A stretch of DNA of 39,671 nt from an uncultured Pelagibacteraceae bacterium (GTDB taxonomy: Bacteria > Pseudomonadota > Alphaproteobacteria > Pelagibacterales > Pelagibacteraceae): positions 1 through 39,671 of the forward strand of contig CACODU010000006.1 of assembly GCA_902626045.1 (NCBI GenBank). Reading direction: 5' to 3'. Shown in pieces: positions 14,714 to 23,762 of the stretch. The notes under the pieces were generated by a model. The model did no database searches, was not told the origin of the DNA, and saw only the letters and a list, made by a program, of their open reading frames with translations. The stretch's first letter is position 1. Every line of letters starts with the position of its first letter. The translations under genes and the position numbers were made by a program.

Positions 14714-15082
14714 ATGGAAGAAAATTTCAATATTCATTTAGGCAAAAAATTAAGAATGAGAAGATTATCCTTAGGTTTAACTCAAACAAAAGTCGCTCAA
14801 GCAATCAACGTAACATTTCAACAAATTCAAAAATACGAAAAAGGTACTAACGGAGTTAGTTCAAACAGATTAATGCAATTATCTCAATTTTTAAAAGTTC
14901 CAATCATTTATTTTTTTGAAGATTATAAAGAATTTAAAGATATTAATTCTACAGAGGAAACTAATGATGATTTAAATTATTCTTTTTTAAGTAGAACGTT
15001 TTCATCATTATCAAAAATTCAAAAAGAGAAAATTTTGCAGATTCTAAACAATGCATCTAAATTTGAGAAGACTGGGACTTAA
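14714..15082 (+). CDS. XRE-family transcriptional regulator
   Basis: A DNA-binding regulator of 122 residues. I place the start at 14714, 5 bases after a strong AAAGGGAG ribosome binding site (14701-14708); an upstream in-frame TTG at 14672 is less likely. A single Cro/CI-type helix-turn-helix spans about residues 9-65 (LTQTKVAQAINVTFQQIQKYEKGTN), with the recognition helix around FQQIQKYEKG. The C-terminal 50 residues are acidic, then helical (SSLSKIQKEKILQIL), possibly for dimerisation. It is 4 bases upstream of the asparagine-synthetase-like gene and probably in one transcript. Its targets are unknown. Confidence 0.9.
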   Translation: MEENFNIHLGKKLRMRRLSLGLTQTKVAQAINVTFQQIQKYEKGTNGVSSNRLMQLSQFLKVPIIYFFEDYKEFKDINSTEETNDDLNYSFLSRTFSSLSKIQKEKILQILNNASKFEKTGT

Positions 15083-15086
15083 TTAG

Positions 15087-16763
15087 TTGTGCGGTTTTTT
15101 ATTTTATTTGGATAAGTCGAACAATATTAGAAATAATACATTTAAAAAACTTGACAAGATCTCAAATTTACTTTCACACAGAGGACCAGATTTCAAAAGA
15201 TCTACAGTATACAAAAATATATTTATTCATCATAGTAGACTAAGCATACAAGATATTAATAAAAGATCAAATCAACCTTTCATAAAAAATCATAAAGGAA
15301 AAAAATACTCAATTATTTACAATGGAGAAATTTATAATTTTAAAAAAATAAGGTCTAGGCTCAAAAAAAAAATAAAATTTAATACAACTGGTGATACAGA
15401 AGTTTTATTAAACTCATTTATATTGAATAAAGATAGTTTTTTGAGCGAACTTAGTGGAATGTATAGCTTTATTATATTAGAACATGGCAGCAATCCGAGA
15501 GTATATTTTGCTAGAGATGTATACGGTCAAAAACCTTTGTATTTTTTTCAGGATGAAAAAAAAATAATTTTTTGTAGTGAAATTAAGCCTATTTTAAAAA
15601 TAATAAATAGGTACAAGATTACAAGAGGAAATTGTTTGGATTATTTATTAAATAATGAATATTTTTATCAGAGAAATACTTTTTATGAAGGTGTGAAACA
15701 AATTTTACCAAATGAACAAGGTTCTATTATTAATAATAATATTTATTTTAATGAGAGAAAAAACAAGCAATTTCACGAAATAAAAAAACCATCAAATAAT
15801 CTGTATTTTAAAAAATTTAAAGAAAATATAATTAATCACAGTATATCTGATAAAAAAATTGCATTAAGTTTATCATCTGGTTTGGACTCTTCAAGCATTG
15901 CCCATGTTTTGTATAGCCAAAAAGTTCCTTATGATTTAATGGCTTATTCCATAGATTTTGAAGAGGAGTATTCAGAGTTTAATGAAGCTAAAAAATTTAC
16001 TGATTCTTATAACAAAAAAATTAAAAAAGTATTAATAACTCAAAACCACGTTATAAATAATTTTGAAAAATATGTTAAAATTAATGAAGGGCCGTTAGGG
16101 GGTATAATGCTAATAGGTTTATTCAAATTAGCAAATCAATGTAAAAAAGATGGTTATGATGTATTATTTTCTGGTTTTGGTTCTGATGAATGTTTCGGCT
16201 CGTATGCCAATACAAGGTCTAAGTTAAAAGAAAAAAAATCTTTTGATTTAATAGATAATACAAGAATAACTAATCATGATTTAATAAATGGAAGTGAAAA
16301 TTACTTATTAAATAATATTTTGGATGATTATTTTAAAGTTTCAAGAATACCGAGATCTGTTCACTTTACGGATAGAGTTTCAATGGGCAGCTCTGTAGAA
16401 ATGAGAAATCCTTTTTTAGATGAAAATTTTGTTGCTTTTTCAAGAAAACAACAAATATATTTTAAAAATACTGATAAATATATTTTAAAGAAATTTATGT
16501 CTGTTCATTCAAAATATAAAAAAAATTGGTTTGAGGAAAAAAAACATGTAACACATCCACAAAACAAATGGCTCAAAAGTAAAAATTTTGGTAATTTTGT
16601 ACAGGATATAATCAAAGATAATTATCTTTACAAAAATTATGATTTTTTAAATAAAAGAAAAATTCTAAATCGATGGAATTCGTTTAAAGATCAAAAAATT
16701 TTGAATGGATATTTTTTTTGGCAATTATTAAATATTTATTTCTTAAAGAAATTAAAAGGTTAA
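15087..16763 (+). CDS. asnB: asparagine synthetase (glutamine-hydrolysing) family protein, TTG start
   Basis: Couples glutamine hydrolysis to ATP-dependent amidation, normally aspartate to asparagine. The 558 residues have an N-terminal Ntn amidotransferase domain (Cys2, LLSHRGPD, YNGEIYN, GDTEVLL, ARDVYGQKPLYF) and a C-terminal synthetase domain with the PP-loop LSSGLDSS near residues 261-268 and a GFGSDECFG block. The start must be the TTG at 15087, because catalytic Cys2 has to become the N-terminus after Met removal and no ATG lies before TGC. Some homologues amidate surface sugars or peptides instead. The gene follows the XRE regulator by 4 bases and ends 4 bases from tRNA-Asn, whose amino acid it may supply, a coincidence worth noting but not proof. 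Confidence 0.85.
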   Translation: MCGFLFYLDKSNNIRNNTFKKLDKISNLLSHRGPDFKRSTVYKNIFIHHSRLSIQDINKRSNQPFIKNHKGKKYSIIYNGEIYNFKKIRSRLKKKIKFNTTGDTEVLLNSFILNKDSFLSELSGMYSFIILEHGSNPRVYFARDVYGQKPLYFFQDEKKIIFCSEIKPILKIINRYKITRGNCLDYLLNNEYFYQRNTFYEGVKQILPNEQGSIINNNIYFNERKNKQFHEIKKPSNNLYFKKFKENIINHSISDKKIALSLSSGLDSSSIAHVLYSQKVPYDLMAYSIDFEEEYSEFNEAKKFTDSYNKKIKKVLITQNHVINNFEKYVKINEGPLGGIMLIGLFKLANQCKKDGYDVLFSGFGSDECFGSYANTRSKLKEKKSFDLIDNTRITNHDLINGSENYLLNNILDDYFKVSRIPRSVHFTDRVSMGSSVEMRNPFLDENFVAFSRKQQIYFKNTDKYILKKFMSVHSKYKKNWFEEKKHVTHPQNKWLKSKNFGNFVQDIIKDNYLYKNYDFLNKRKILNRWNSFKDQKILNGYFFWQLLNIYFLKKLKG

Positions 16764-16767
16764 TTGA

Positions 16768-16843
16768 TGGCTCCTCGGGCAGGACTCGAACCTGCGACCA
16801 ATTGATTAACAGTCAACTGCTCTACCAACTGAGCTACCGAGGA
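16768..16843 (-). tRNA. tRNA-Asn (anticodon GTT)
   Basis: A 76-base cloverleaf on the minus strand with acceptor TCCTCGG/CCGAGGA, discriminator G and encoded CCA. D-arm TAGCTCAGTTGGTAGAGC, anticodon loop CTGTTAA (GTT, reading AAC/AAU) and T-loop TTCGAGT are all present. It is convergent with the asparagine-synthetase-like gene 4 bases away. Confidence 0.97.
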
Positions 16844-16862
16844 ATAAAAAATCAACATACAT

Positions 16863-16878
16863 TTTTATTTAAATAAAA
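16863..16878. repeat. 16-base AT palindrome between the two tRNA genes
   Basis: TTTTATTTAAATAAAA is perfectly self-complementary. It sits 20 bases upstream of tRNA-Asn in transcription direction. An 11-base part (TTTATTTAAAT) recurs at 16973-16983, upstream of tRNA-Cys. It could be promoter-related or a chance AT feature. Confidence 0.25.
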
Positions 16879-16889
16879 CAATACATTTT

Positions 16890-16963
16890 TGGAGGCCACG
16901 CCCAGAATCGAACTGGGATAAAAGGATTTGCAATCCTCTGCGTAACCATTCCGCCACGTGGCC
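16890..16963 (-). tRNA. tRNA-Cys (anticodon GCA)
   Basis: A 74-base minus-strand cloverleaf with acceptor GGCCACG/CGTGGCC, the U discriminator expected of tRNA-Cys and encoded CCA. The anticodon loop is TTGCAAA (GCA) and the T-loop TTCGATT. It lies 46 bases upstream of tRNA-Asn in the same direction, so one transcript may carry both. Confidence 0.97.
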
Positions 16964-16969
16964 ATAATT

Positions 16970-16985
16970 TGATTTATTTAAATCA
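16970..16985. repeat. inverted repeat upstream of tRNA-Cys
   Basis: TGATTTA and TAAATCA are 7-base arms around TT, 7 bases before the tRNA-Cys 5' end. It shares an 11-mer with the 16863-16878 palindrome. The remaining 16986-17071 stretch is AT-rich valS leader with an 8-base TTTGATAT/ATATCAAA repeat (17035-17042/17059-17066) and no recognisable T-box. Confidence 0.25.
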
Positions 16986-17071
16986 TTTATTAATTTTAAT
17001 AAAGCGAAATCTAACTATTTAAGCTTTTTGCTCTTTTGATATAAAGTAATCATTGAATATATCAAATAAAA

Positions 17072-19720
17072 ATGGAATTTAAAAAATACAACCACGTAAA
17101 AGAGGAAAAAAAAATCTCAGATTTTTGGATAAAAAAAGGATTATTCAAGCCTAAAAAAACTAAATCCAATAAAAAATTTTCTGTTGTGATTCCTCCTCCT
17201 AACGTAACTGGAAGATTACATATGGGCCATGCCTTGAATAATAGTCTTCAAGATGTTCTTGTTAGATTTAATAGAATGAAAGGTTTTGAAACTCTATGGC
17301 AACCAGGAACGGATCATGCTGGAATTGCAACACAAGCAGTTGTTGAAAATAATTTACTAAAAGAAGGAATTAAAAAAAATGATTTAGGAAGAGAAAAATT
17401 CATAAAAAAAATATGGGATTGGAAAGAGGAGTCAGGTGGAATAATTTTAGATCAACTTAAGAAATTAGGTTGTTCTTGCGATTGGTCAAGGACTAGGTTC
17501 ACCATGGACAAGGATCTTTCTAAAGCTGTAATTAAAGTTTTTGTTGATCTTTATAAAAACAAGTTAATTTACAAGGACAAAAAATTAGTCAATTGGGATA
17601 CTAAACTTCAAACTGCTATTTCTGACTTGGAGGTAAATCAAAAAGATGTTCAATCCCAATTATATTACATTGATTATACGATAGAAAACTCAGATAAAAA
17701 AATCACTATTGCCACTACCAGACCAGAAACTATGATGGGAGATACCGCGGTTGCTGTAAATCCCAAGGATGAAAGATATGTTAATTTAGTTGGAAAAAAT
17801 GTCCTTATCCCAATTGTTAACAGAACTGTTAAAATTATTTCTGATAATTATGCCGATCCGGAACAAGGCTCAGGTGCTGTAAAAATTACTCCAGCACACG
17901 ATTTTAATGACTATGAAGTAGGTAAGAGAAATAAATTAGAAATAATAAATATTTTTGAAGAGAATGGCAAAATAAACAAAAATGGTGTTAAAGAGTTCCA
18001 TGGATTAGATAGATTTGAGGCAAGAAAGCTAATAATTAAAAAATTAAAAGACAAAGGTTCACTTGTAAAAATTGAAAATATTAAAAATAAAGTTCCATAT
18101 GGAGATAGATCAAATACCATAATTGAACCTCTCCTAACAGAGCAATGGTTTGTTGATGCTAAAAAATTATCAAAAAAACCAATTAAGATAGTTAAAGAGG
18201 GCAAAACTACTTTTTTTCCTAGCAACTGGTCAAAAACATTTTTTCAATGGATGAATGATATTGAGCCTTGGTGTATATCTCGGCAGATTTGGTGGGGTCA
18301 TAGAATACCTGCTTGGTACGATGAAAATGGTAATATTTTTGTAGCTGAAAGTGAAAAAGATGCAGTAAAACTAGCAAAGAAAAAAAATAAAAATAAACAA
18401 TTTAAATTAAGACAGGAAACAGATGTTTTAGATACTTGGTTTTCATCAGCTCTATGGCCTTTTGCTACTCTTGGATGGCCAAAGAAAACTGAAGAACTTA
18501 ACAAATTTTATCCAACTTCAGTTCTAGTTACTGGTTTTGATATAATTTTCTTTTGGGTAGCAAGGATGTTGATGATGGGAAATTATTTTAGAAAAAACAC
18601 ACCTTTTCATAAAGTATATGTTCATGCCTTGGTAAGGGATGAAAAGGGGCAGAAAATGTCAAAGTCAAAAGGTAATGTGATCGATCCATTAAATTTAATA
18701 AATGAATATGGAGCAGATAGTTTAAGGTTTACTTTAATTTCGATGGCCTCTCCAGGAAGAGATGTAAAATTATCAAAAGATAGAGTTACTGGAAACAGAA
18801 ACTTTATAACAAAAATTTGGAGCGCAAATAATTTTTTAAAACTTAATAATTGTAAATTAGATAAAAAGATAAATTTGACCTCAATTAAACTTTCAATTAA
18901 CCATTGGATTTACAACGAATTTATAAAAACACAAAATTTAATCACAAAAAATATTGAAATATTTAGGTTCGATGAGGCTGCTAGGCATGCATATCAATTT
19001 GTTTGGCATTCTTATTGCGATTGGTATTTAGAGTTTTTAAAACCTATTTTTAATTCAAAAAATAAAAATGAAATTAAAGAAGCTAAAGCTTTCTCATCAT
19101 TTATGATGGCAAATATTCTTAGAATTCTTCATCCTTTTATCCCTTTTTTTACTGAGAGCTTGTGGTCTTTAAATGCTTATAAAAAAATTTTCAATAATTA
19201 TTTAATCAGTTCCAGTTGGCCAGATTTTAAGATAATTTATAAATTCAACAAAAATCAAAAAAATATAAATGATTTAATTGAAATAATTTCTAACATTAGA
19301 TCTACTAAAGCAGAGTTAAAAATTACGCCAAAATTATATTGCGATATATTTTTTGATGATAAATCAGGGAAATTGAAGAAATTGGTAAATAAAAATATAA
19401 ATTTGATAAAACAGGTTGGTAGAGTAAATAACGTTCATACGACAAAGATAAGAGATAAAAATTCAATAGATATCTTAGTTCTTAAAGAAAAACTTTCATT
19501 AAATTTTAATGAGGATGTAAACTTAGGATCTCAAAAAGAGAGAATTTTAGAAAAAATTGAGAGAATTAATAAACAAATAACTAGTTTAAATAATAAGCTT
19601 AAAAATAAGGCTTATGTGACAAATGCACCTAAAGAAATAGTACAAAATGATAAAAATTTAGTTAAAGAATTAACTATTGAAGATGGAAAATTAAGAAGTA
19701 TTGTATCTAGTATTAATTAA
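17072..19720 (+). CDS. valS: valyl-tRNA synthetase
   Basis: Charges tRNA-Val. The 882-residue class I synthetase has the HIGH-type motif HMGH (residues 50-53, in NVTGRLHMGHALN), the KMSKS motif in GQKMSKSKGNV near residue 528, and an editing domain between them with TIATTRPETMMGDTAVAVNP. The C-terminal coiled-coil arm includes RINKQITSLNNKLKNKAYVTNAP. Length matches bacterial ValRS. No Shine-Dalgarno precedes the ATG; an inverted repeat lies in the leader. The stop abuts the ilvD start, and ValRS and IlvD both serve valine, so co-transcription makes functional sense. Confidence 0.97.
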   Translation: MEFKKYNHVKEEKKISDFWIKKGLFKPKKTKSNKKFSVVIPPPNVTGRLHMGHALNNSLQDVLVRFNRMKGFETLWQPGTDHAGIATQAVVENNLLKEGIKKNDLGREKFIKKIWDWKEESGGIILDQLKKLGCSCDWSRTRFTMDKDLSKAVIKVFVDLYKNKLIYKDKKLVNWDTKLQTAISDLEVNQKDVQSQLYYIDYTIENSDKKITIATTRPETMMGDTAVAVNPKDERYVNLVGKNVLIPIVNRTVKIISDNYADPEQGSGAVKITPAHDFNDYEVGKRNKLEIINIFEENGKINKNGVKEFHGLDRFEARKLIIKKLKDKGSLVKIENIKNKVPYGDRSNTIIEPLLTEQWFVDAKKLSKKPIKIVKEGKTTFFPSNWSKTFFQWMNDIEPWCISRQIWWGHRIPAWYDENGNIFVAESEKDAVKLAKKKNKNKQFKLRQETDVLDTWFSSALWPFATLGWPKKTEELNKFYPTSVLVTGFDIIFFWVARMLMMGNYFRKNTPFHKVYVHALVRDEKGQKMSKSKGNVIDPLNLINEYGADSLRFTLISMASPGRDVKLSKDRVTGNRNFITKIWSANNFLKLNNCKLDKKINLTSIKLSINHWIYNEFIKTQNLITKNIEIFRFDEAARHAYQFVWHSYCDWYLEFLKPIFNSKNKNEIKEAKAFSSFMMANILRILHPFIPFFTESLWSLNAYKKIFNNYLISSSWPDFKIIYKFNKNQKNINDLIEIISNIRSTKAELKITPKLYCDIFFDDKSGKLKKLVNKNINLIKQVGRVNNVHTTKIRDKNSIDILVLKEKLSLNFNEDVNLGSQKERILEKIERINKQITSLNNKLKNKAYVTNAPKEIVQNDKNLVKELTIEDGKLRSIVSSIN

Positions 19721-21439
19721 ATGTCTAAAATTGATAAAAAAAAACTACCAAGTCGTCATACTTCTTTAGGTCCAGATAGAGCTCCGCACAGATCTTTTTA
19801 CTATGCAATGGGAGAAACCGAACAGGATGTAGCGAAGCCGTTTGTAGGAGTAGTATCCACTTGGAACGAAGCTGCACCTTGTAATACAGCTTTAATGCGA
19901 CAGGCACAGTCCGTAAAAAAAGGAGTAAAACAATCTGGTGGAACGCCAAGAGAATTTTGCACCATAACCGTTACAGATGGTATTGCCATGGGTCATGAGG
20001 GAATGAAATCATCTTTAATTTCTAGAGAAGTCATAGCCGACTCAGCTGAACTGACAGTGAGAGGACATTGTTATGATGCATTAGTTGGTATCGCTGGATG
20101 TGATAAATCTCTTCCAGGCTTGATGATGTCTATGTTGAGGTTGAATGTGCCTAGTGTGTTCATTTATGGTGGATCAATTTTACCAGGAAAATTCAAAGGA
20201 AAAGATGTTACAGTTGTAGATGTGTTTGAAGCAGTAGGCAAACATTCCTCAGGTAAAATGTCTTCTGAAGAATTAAGAGAATTAGAATTAGTAGCTTGCC
20301 CAAGTGCTGGGGCTTGCGGAGGTCAATTTACAGCTAACACAATGGCGTGTGTATCTGAAGCGATAGGATTGGCTTTACCTTATTCAGCTGGGACGCCAGC
20401 CCCTTATGAGGAAAGAGATAAATATGCTTATGAAAGTGGACAAACAGTAATGAATTTATTAGAAAAAAAAATTAAACCAAGAGAAATAGTTACTAAAAAA
20501 TCTTTAGAAAATGCAGCAACAATTGTGGCTGCAACTGGAGGCTCTACTAATGCAGCCCTTCATTTACCTGCACTTGCTAATGAAATAGGAGTAAAATTTG
20601 ACTTAATGGACGTTGCAAAAATATTTAAAAAAACGCCTTATCTTGCTGATTTAAAACCTGGAGGAAAATACGTTGCAAAAGATATGTGGGAAGCTGGTGG
20701 CGTTCCTATGTTATTAAAAACTTTATATGACGGAGGATATATTCATGGCGAGTGTATGACAGTTACAGGTAAAACTATGAAAGAAAATCTAGCCAATATT
20801 AAATTTAATGCTAATCAAAAAGTTTTAAGAGAATATAATAACCCTCTTTCTCCAGATGGTGGAGTTGTTGGATTAAAAGGTAATTTAGCTCCAGACGGAG
20901 CAATTGTAAAAATTGCAGGACTAAAAAAATTACAATTCACAGGTAAAGCTAGATGTTTTGATAATGAAGAAGATGCAATGAAAGCAGTACAGACAAAAAA
21001 ATATAAGGACGGTGATGTAATAATAATTAGATACGAAGGTCCAAAAGGTGGACCCGGAATGAGGGAAATGCTTTCAACAACTGGAGCAATTTATGGACAA
21101 GGAAAGGGTGAAAAAGTTGCACTCATAACTGATGGTAGGTTTTCAGGAGCTACCAGAGGTTTCTGTGTTGGTCACGTTGGTCCAGAGGCTGCAATGGGCG
21201 GCCCAATTGCACTTCTTAAAAATGGAGATGTAATAGATATAGACGCCAAAAAAGGATCAATTAATGTTAGGCTTACTAGTGCACAATTAAAAGCTAGAAA
21301 AAAAAAGTGGAAAGAAAAAAAATCAAGTTTTGGGTCTGGAACAATTTGGAAATATGCTCAAACAGTAGGACCTGCTTATCTCGGTGCCCCAACACATCCA
21401 GGCAAGAAAAAAGAAGTTAAAGAATATTCAAAAATTTAA
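19721..21439 (+). CDS. ilvD: dihydroxy-acid dehydratase
   Basis: Dehydrates 2,3-dihydroxy-3-methyl acids to the keto acids of valine, isoleucine and leucine synthesis. The 572 residues have three cysteines where the [2Fe-2S] IlvD branch has them: Cys54 (AAPCNTAL), Cys127 (GIAGCDKS) and Cys199 ([10 protein letters not shown]). The Mg ligand Asp86 and the lysine that is carbamylated in this family (Lys129) are also in place. C-terminal [19 protein letters not shown] is the family signature. It starts directly after the valS stop and shares one base with the next gene (TAATG), so valS-ilvD-manC look like one transcript. Confidence 0.97.
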   Translation: MSKIDKKKLPSRHTSLGPDRAPHRSFYYAMGETEQDVAKPFVGVVSTWNEAAPCNTALMRQAQSVKKGVKQSGGTPREFCTITVTDGIAMGHEGMKSSLISREVIADSAELTVRGHCYDALVGIAGCDKSLPGLMMSMLRLNVPSVFIYGGSILPGKFKGKDVTVVDVFEAVGKHSSGKMSSEELRELELVACPSAGACGGQFTANTMACVSEAIGLALPYSAGTPAPYEERDKYAYESGQTVMNLLEKKIKPREIVTKKSLENAATIVAATGGSTNAALHLPALANEIGVKFDLMDVAKIFKKTPYLADLKPGGKYVAKDMWEAGGVPMLLKTLYDGGYIHGECMTVTGKTMKENLANIKFNANQKVLREYNNPLSPDGGVVGLKGNLAPDGAIVKIAGLKKLQFTGKARCFDNEEDAMKAVQTKKYKDGDVIIIRYEGPKGGPGMREMLSTTGAIYGQGKGEKVALITDGRFSGATRGFCVGHVGPEAAMGGPIALLKNGDVIDIDAKKGSINVRLTSAQLKARKKKWKEKKSSFGSGTIWKYAQTVGPAYLGAPTHPGKKKEVKEYSKI

Positions 21440-22641
21440 TGAAAATACGTCCAGTAATTTTATGTGGCGGCTCTGGCACAAGACTCTGGTCTGATCAAAA
21501 ACATCATCAACCAAAGCAGTTTATTGATTTTGGTAATTGGACATTATTTGGAAAAACTTTAGAAAGAATAAAAAATGTGATATTTGATTATCCAATAATT
21601 AGTACTAATAAAAAATATGTAAGAGAAATTAAAAAACATTTAAGATTAAAAGGCTTTAATAAATATAAAATTATTCTTGAACCAGCAAAAAGAAACACTG
21701 CTCCTGCTATACTCAGTTCGGTATTAATAAAAGAAATACCTGAGATCCAGCCCTTAATTTTTTTAACATCAGATCATTTAATTGAGAAAACAAAATTATT
21801 TAATAAATCTATTAAACAACACCAAAAATACTTGACAGATAAAAATATCTTCATATTTGGTATTAAGCCCTCAAATCCTTCATCTGAGTTCGGTTATTTT
21901 TTATCAAAACGGGTAAGAAATAAATACAAGGTTACCAAATTTATTGAAAAACCTAATTTAGAAAAAGCGAAAAAAATCATTAAAAGAAATGCTTATTGGA
22001 ATTCAGGAATGTTTTTTCTGACTAAAAAATCAATAATTAATAACTTTAAAAAGTACCAAAACAGAAAATTTAATCATTGTTTAAATGCTGTAAATAAATC
22101 AAAATATAAAAATAATATTTATCATCTTAATAAAAAAGACTTTTTAAAATGTAAGACAATCTCTTTTGATTACGCAATATTGGAGAAATCAAAAGACATT
22201 AATGCTATAAACTTAAATATACCTTGGTCTGACCTAGGTAGCTGGAAAGAAATTTGTAAAGTGTATGATAAATTAAAAACTAAATATCAAAAAAAGAAAA
22301 ATATTTTTTATAGACCTTGGGGCAAGTATACAAACTTATATAATGGTAAAAATTTTTTAATTAAAGAACTTTACGTAAAACCTAAAGGGGTTTTAAGTCT
22401 TCAAAAACATTTTCATCGTTCTGAACATTGGGTTGTAACTCAAGGAACTCCAAAAATTACACTAAATAAAAAAAAATTTATTTTAAAACCTAATGAAACT
22501 ATTTATATTCCCGTAAGATCTAAGCACAGAATTGAAAATCCTTATAAAAAACCAGTGAAGATCATTGAAGCTCAATTAGGTTCGATTTTAAAAGAGACTG
22601 ATATCGTAAGATACCAAGATATATATGGTAGAGTTAAATAA
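21439..22641 (+). CDS. manC: mannose-1-phosphate guanylyltransferase with cupin-type isomerase domain (ManC/AlgA type)
   Basis: Makes GDP-mannose for polysaccharide or glycolipid. The N-terminal nucleotidyltransferase shows CGGSGTRLW (9-17), EPAKRNTAPAI, FIEKPN, WNSGMFF and NIPWSDLGSW. The C-terminal part begins with RPWGKYTNLY and has a cupin pattern (LQKHFHRSEHWVVTQGTPKI, IYIPVRSKHRIENP) as in the phosphomannose isomerase domain. At 400 residues it is shorter than the usual 460-480, with compact linkers; both domain cores appear complete. Whether the isomerase half is active is not clear. It converges on xthA with an 8-base overlap. Confidence 0.88.
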   Translation: MKIRPVILCGGSGTRLWSDQKHHQPKQFIDFGNWTLFGKTLERIKNVIFDYPIISTNKKYVREIKKHLRLKGFNKYKIILEPAKRNTAPAILSSVLIKEIPEIQPLIFLTSDHLIEKTKLFNKSIKQHQKYLTDKNIFIFGIKPSNPSSEFGYFLSKRVRNKYKVTKFIEKPNLEKAKKIIKRNAYWNSGMFFLTKKSIINNFKKYQNRKFNHCLNAVNKSKYKNNIYHLNKKDFLKCKTISFDYAILEKSKDINAINLNIPWSDLGSWKEICKVYDKLKTKYQKKKNIFYRPWGKYTNLYNGKNFLIKELYVKPKGVLSLQKHFHRSEHWVVTQGTPKITLNKKKFILKPNETIYIPVRSKHRIENPYKKPVKIIEAQLGSILKETDIVRYQDIYGRVK

Positions 22642-23410
22642 TTTCTAGTTCAATTGGTGTGTGATCAGATGGTTTTTCTTTAGATCTTGGTTTTTTATTT
22701 ATATTAATTGATTTAATATTTTCAACTAGACTATTTGAAATTAAAAAATGATCTATTCTCATACCATAATTTTTTTGCCACGAGCCAGCAAAGTAGTCCC
22801 AAAAAGTGTATTCTTGTTTAGTTTTATTTTTTAAACGATACACATCTTTAAAACCTAAATTAATTAGTTCCCTATATTTTTTTCTTATTTCTAATCTACC
22901 TAAAGCATCGTTTTCATATCTTTTAAAGTCGTGCACATCTATTTCTTCAGGAATAATATTAAAATCACCAGCAATAAGAATATTTGAATTTTTCTGAATT
23001 TTTTTTTCAACATTTGATATAAATTTTTTTAACCAGTTTTTTTTATACTCATATTTTTCCGTATCTACAGGATTTCCATTAGGAACATAAATATTTATGA
23101 GGTGTATCTTCTTTTTTTTTAATTTTAATTCTGCAGTGATAATTCGTGATTGATTTAGATCATCTTTGATAAAGTTTTTATTAGTATTATCTAATTCATG
23201 TTTAGAAATAATAGCAACACCATTATAACTTTTTTGACCGAATACATATGATATGTAACCTAAATTCTTAAATTCATCATTTGGAAAATTTTCGTCTTGA
23301 GTTTTAATTTCTTGCAGCATGAGAACATCAGGCTCAGAGTCTTTAATGTAATTTTTAATATTTTCTATCCTTGCTCTTACAGAGTTGACGTTCCAAGATA
23401 TAATTTTCAT
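22634..23410 (-). CDS. xthA: exodeoxyribonuclease III / AP endonuclease
   Basis: Cuts at abasic sites and trims 3' blocked ends in base-excision repair. I start it at 23410 (MKIISWNVNSVRAR), since the longer in-frame extension overlaps the upstream gene and lacks family similarity. In order: WNVNSVRAR, the catalytic-metal MLQEIKTQDE, KSYNGVAIIS, IYVPNG, AGDFNIIPEEIDVHD, and C-terminal MRIDHFLIS with PSDHTPIELEI. About 258 residues is normal. The start overlaps the erpA stop by one base (TAATG on the minus strand), so the two are co-transcribed, erpA first. Confidence 0.95.
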   Translation of the reverse strand: MKIISWNVNSVRARIENIKNYIKDSEPDVLMLQEIKTQDENFPNDEFKNLGYISYVFGQKSYNGVAIISKHELDNTNKNFIKDDLNQSRIITAELKLKKKKIHLINIYVPNGNPVDTEKYEYKKNWLKKFISNVEKKIQKNSNILIAGDFNIIPEEIDVHDFKRYENDALGRLEIRKKYRELINLGFKDVYRLKNKTKQEYTFWDYFAGSWQKNYGMRIDHFLISNSLVENIKSININKKPRSKEKPSDHTPIELEII

Positions 23411-23724
23411 TAAACAGAAAAAGAAAGGCCACAACCGCACGAAGCAGTAGCTTTAGGATTGTCTATTACAAATGACTCTCCAATCATCTCTTTTTTAAAA
23501 TCAACTACAGAGCCAGAAATTATATCAAGCGAGGATTTATCAATAATTGTTTTTCCAAATATTATATCATCATCATTCGATTTTGAGTCAAAACCAAAAC
23601 TATATTTAAAGCCAGAGCATCCACCACCTTGAACGGTGATTCTAAAATATTTTTTATCATCACCTTTAGTTATCAAATTTATTTGATTTAAGGCCTGATC
23701 AGTGAAATTTAATTTCTTTTCCAT
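23410..23724 (-). CDS. erpA: A-type iron-sulfur carrier protein (ErpA/IscA family)
   Basis: Delivers Fe-S clusters to target enzymes such as IlvD and the respiratory complexes. The chosen start at 23724 gives a 104-residue protein with the three cluster-binding cysteines: Cys36 in QGGGCSGFKY, and Cys96 and Cys98 in ASCGCGLSF. The longer frame to 23778 would run over the dgt start and adds nothing family-like. Assignment to ErpA against IscA is not settled, but this gene beside dgt and argS is the usual alphaproteobacterial position of the ErpA-like copy. It shares a short 38-base divergent spacer with dgt. Confidence 0.9.
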   Translation of the reverse strand: MEKKLNFTDQALNQINLITKGDDKKYFRITVQGGGCSGFKYSFGFDSKSNDDDIIFGKTIIDKSSLDIISGSVVDFKKEMIGESFVIDNPKATASCGCGLSFSV

Positions 23725-23743
23725 AAACGATATATATTTAGTA

Positions 23744-23749
23744 TATAAT
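23744..23749 (+). promoter_or_regulatory. -10 element for dgt in the erpA/dgt divergent spacer
   Basis: TATAAT lies 13 bases before the dgt ATG, so initiation would leave only about 6 bases of leader. The corresponding -35 would fall at the erpA start codon. On the other strand TATACT in the same spacer could serve erpA. This is an inference from motif and position only. Confidence 0.45.
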
Positions 23750-23762
23750 CTATGTAGTAAGC

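Noticed and set aside
17035-17066. T-box or other amino-acid leader before valS
   Set aside because: Only one 8-base A-T inverted repeat; no specifier loop, no T-box sequence and no terminator.
17911-18504. Minus-strand ORFs of 104 and 68 codons inside valS
   Set aside because: Shadows of valS; low-complexity phenylalanine- and serine-rich translations.
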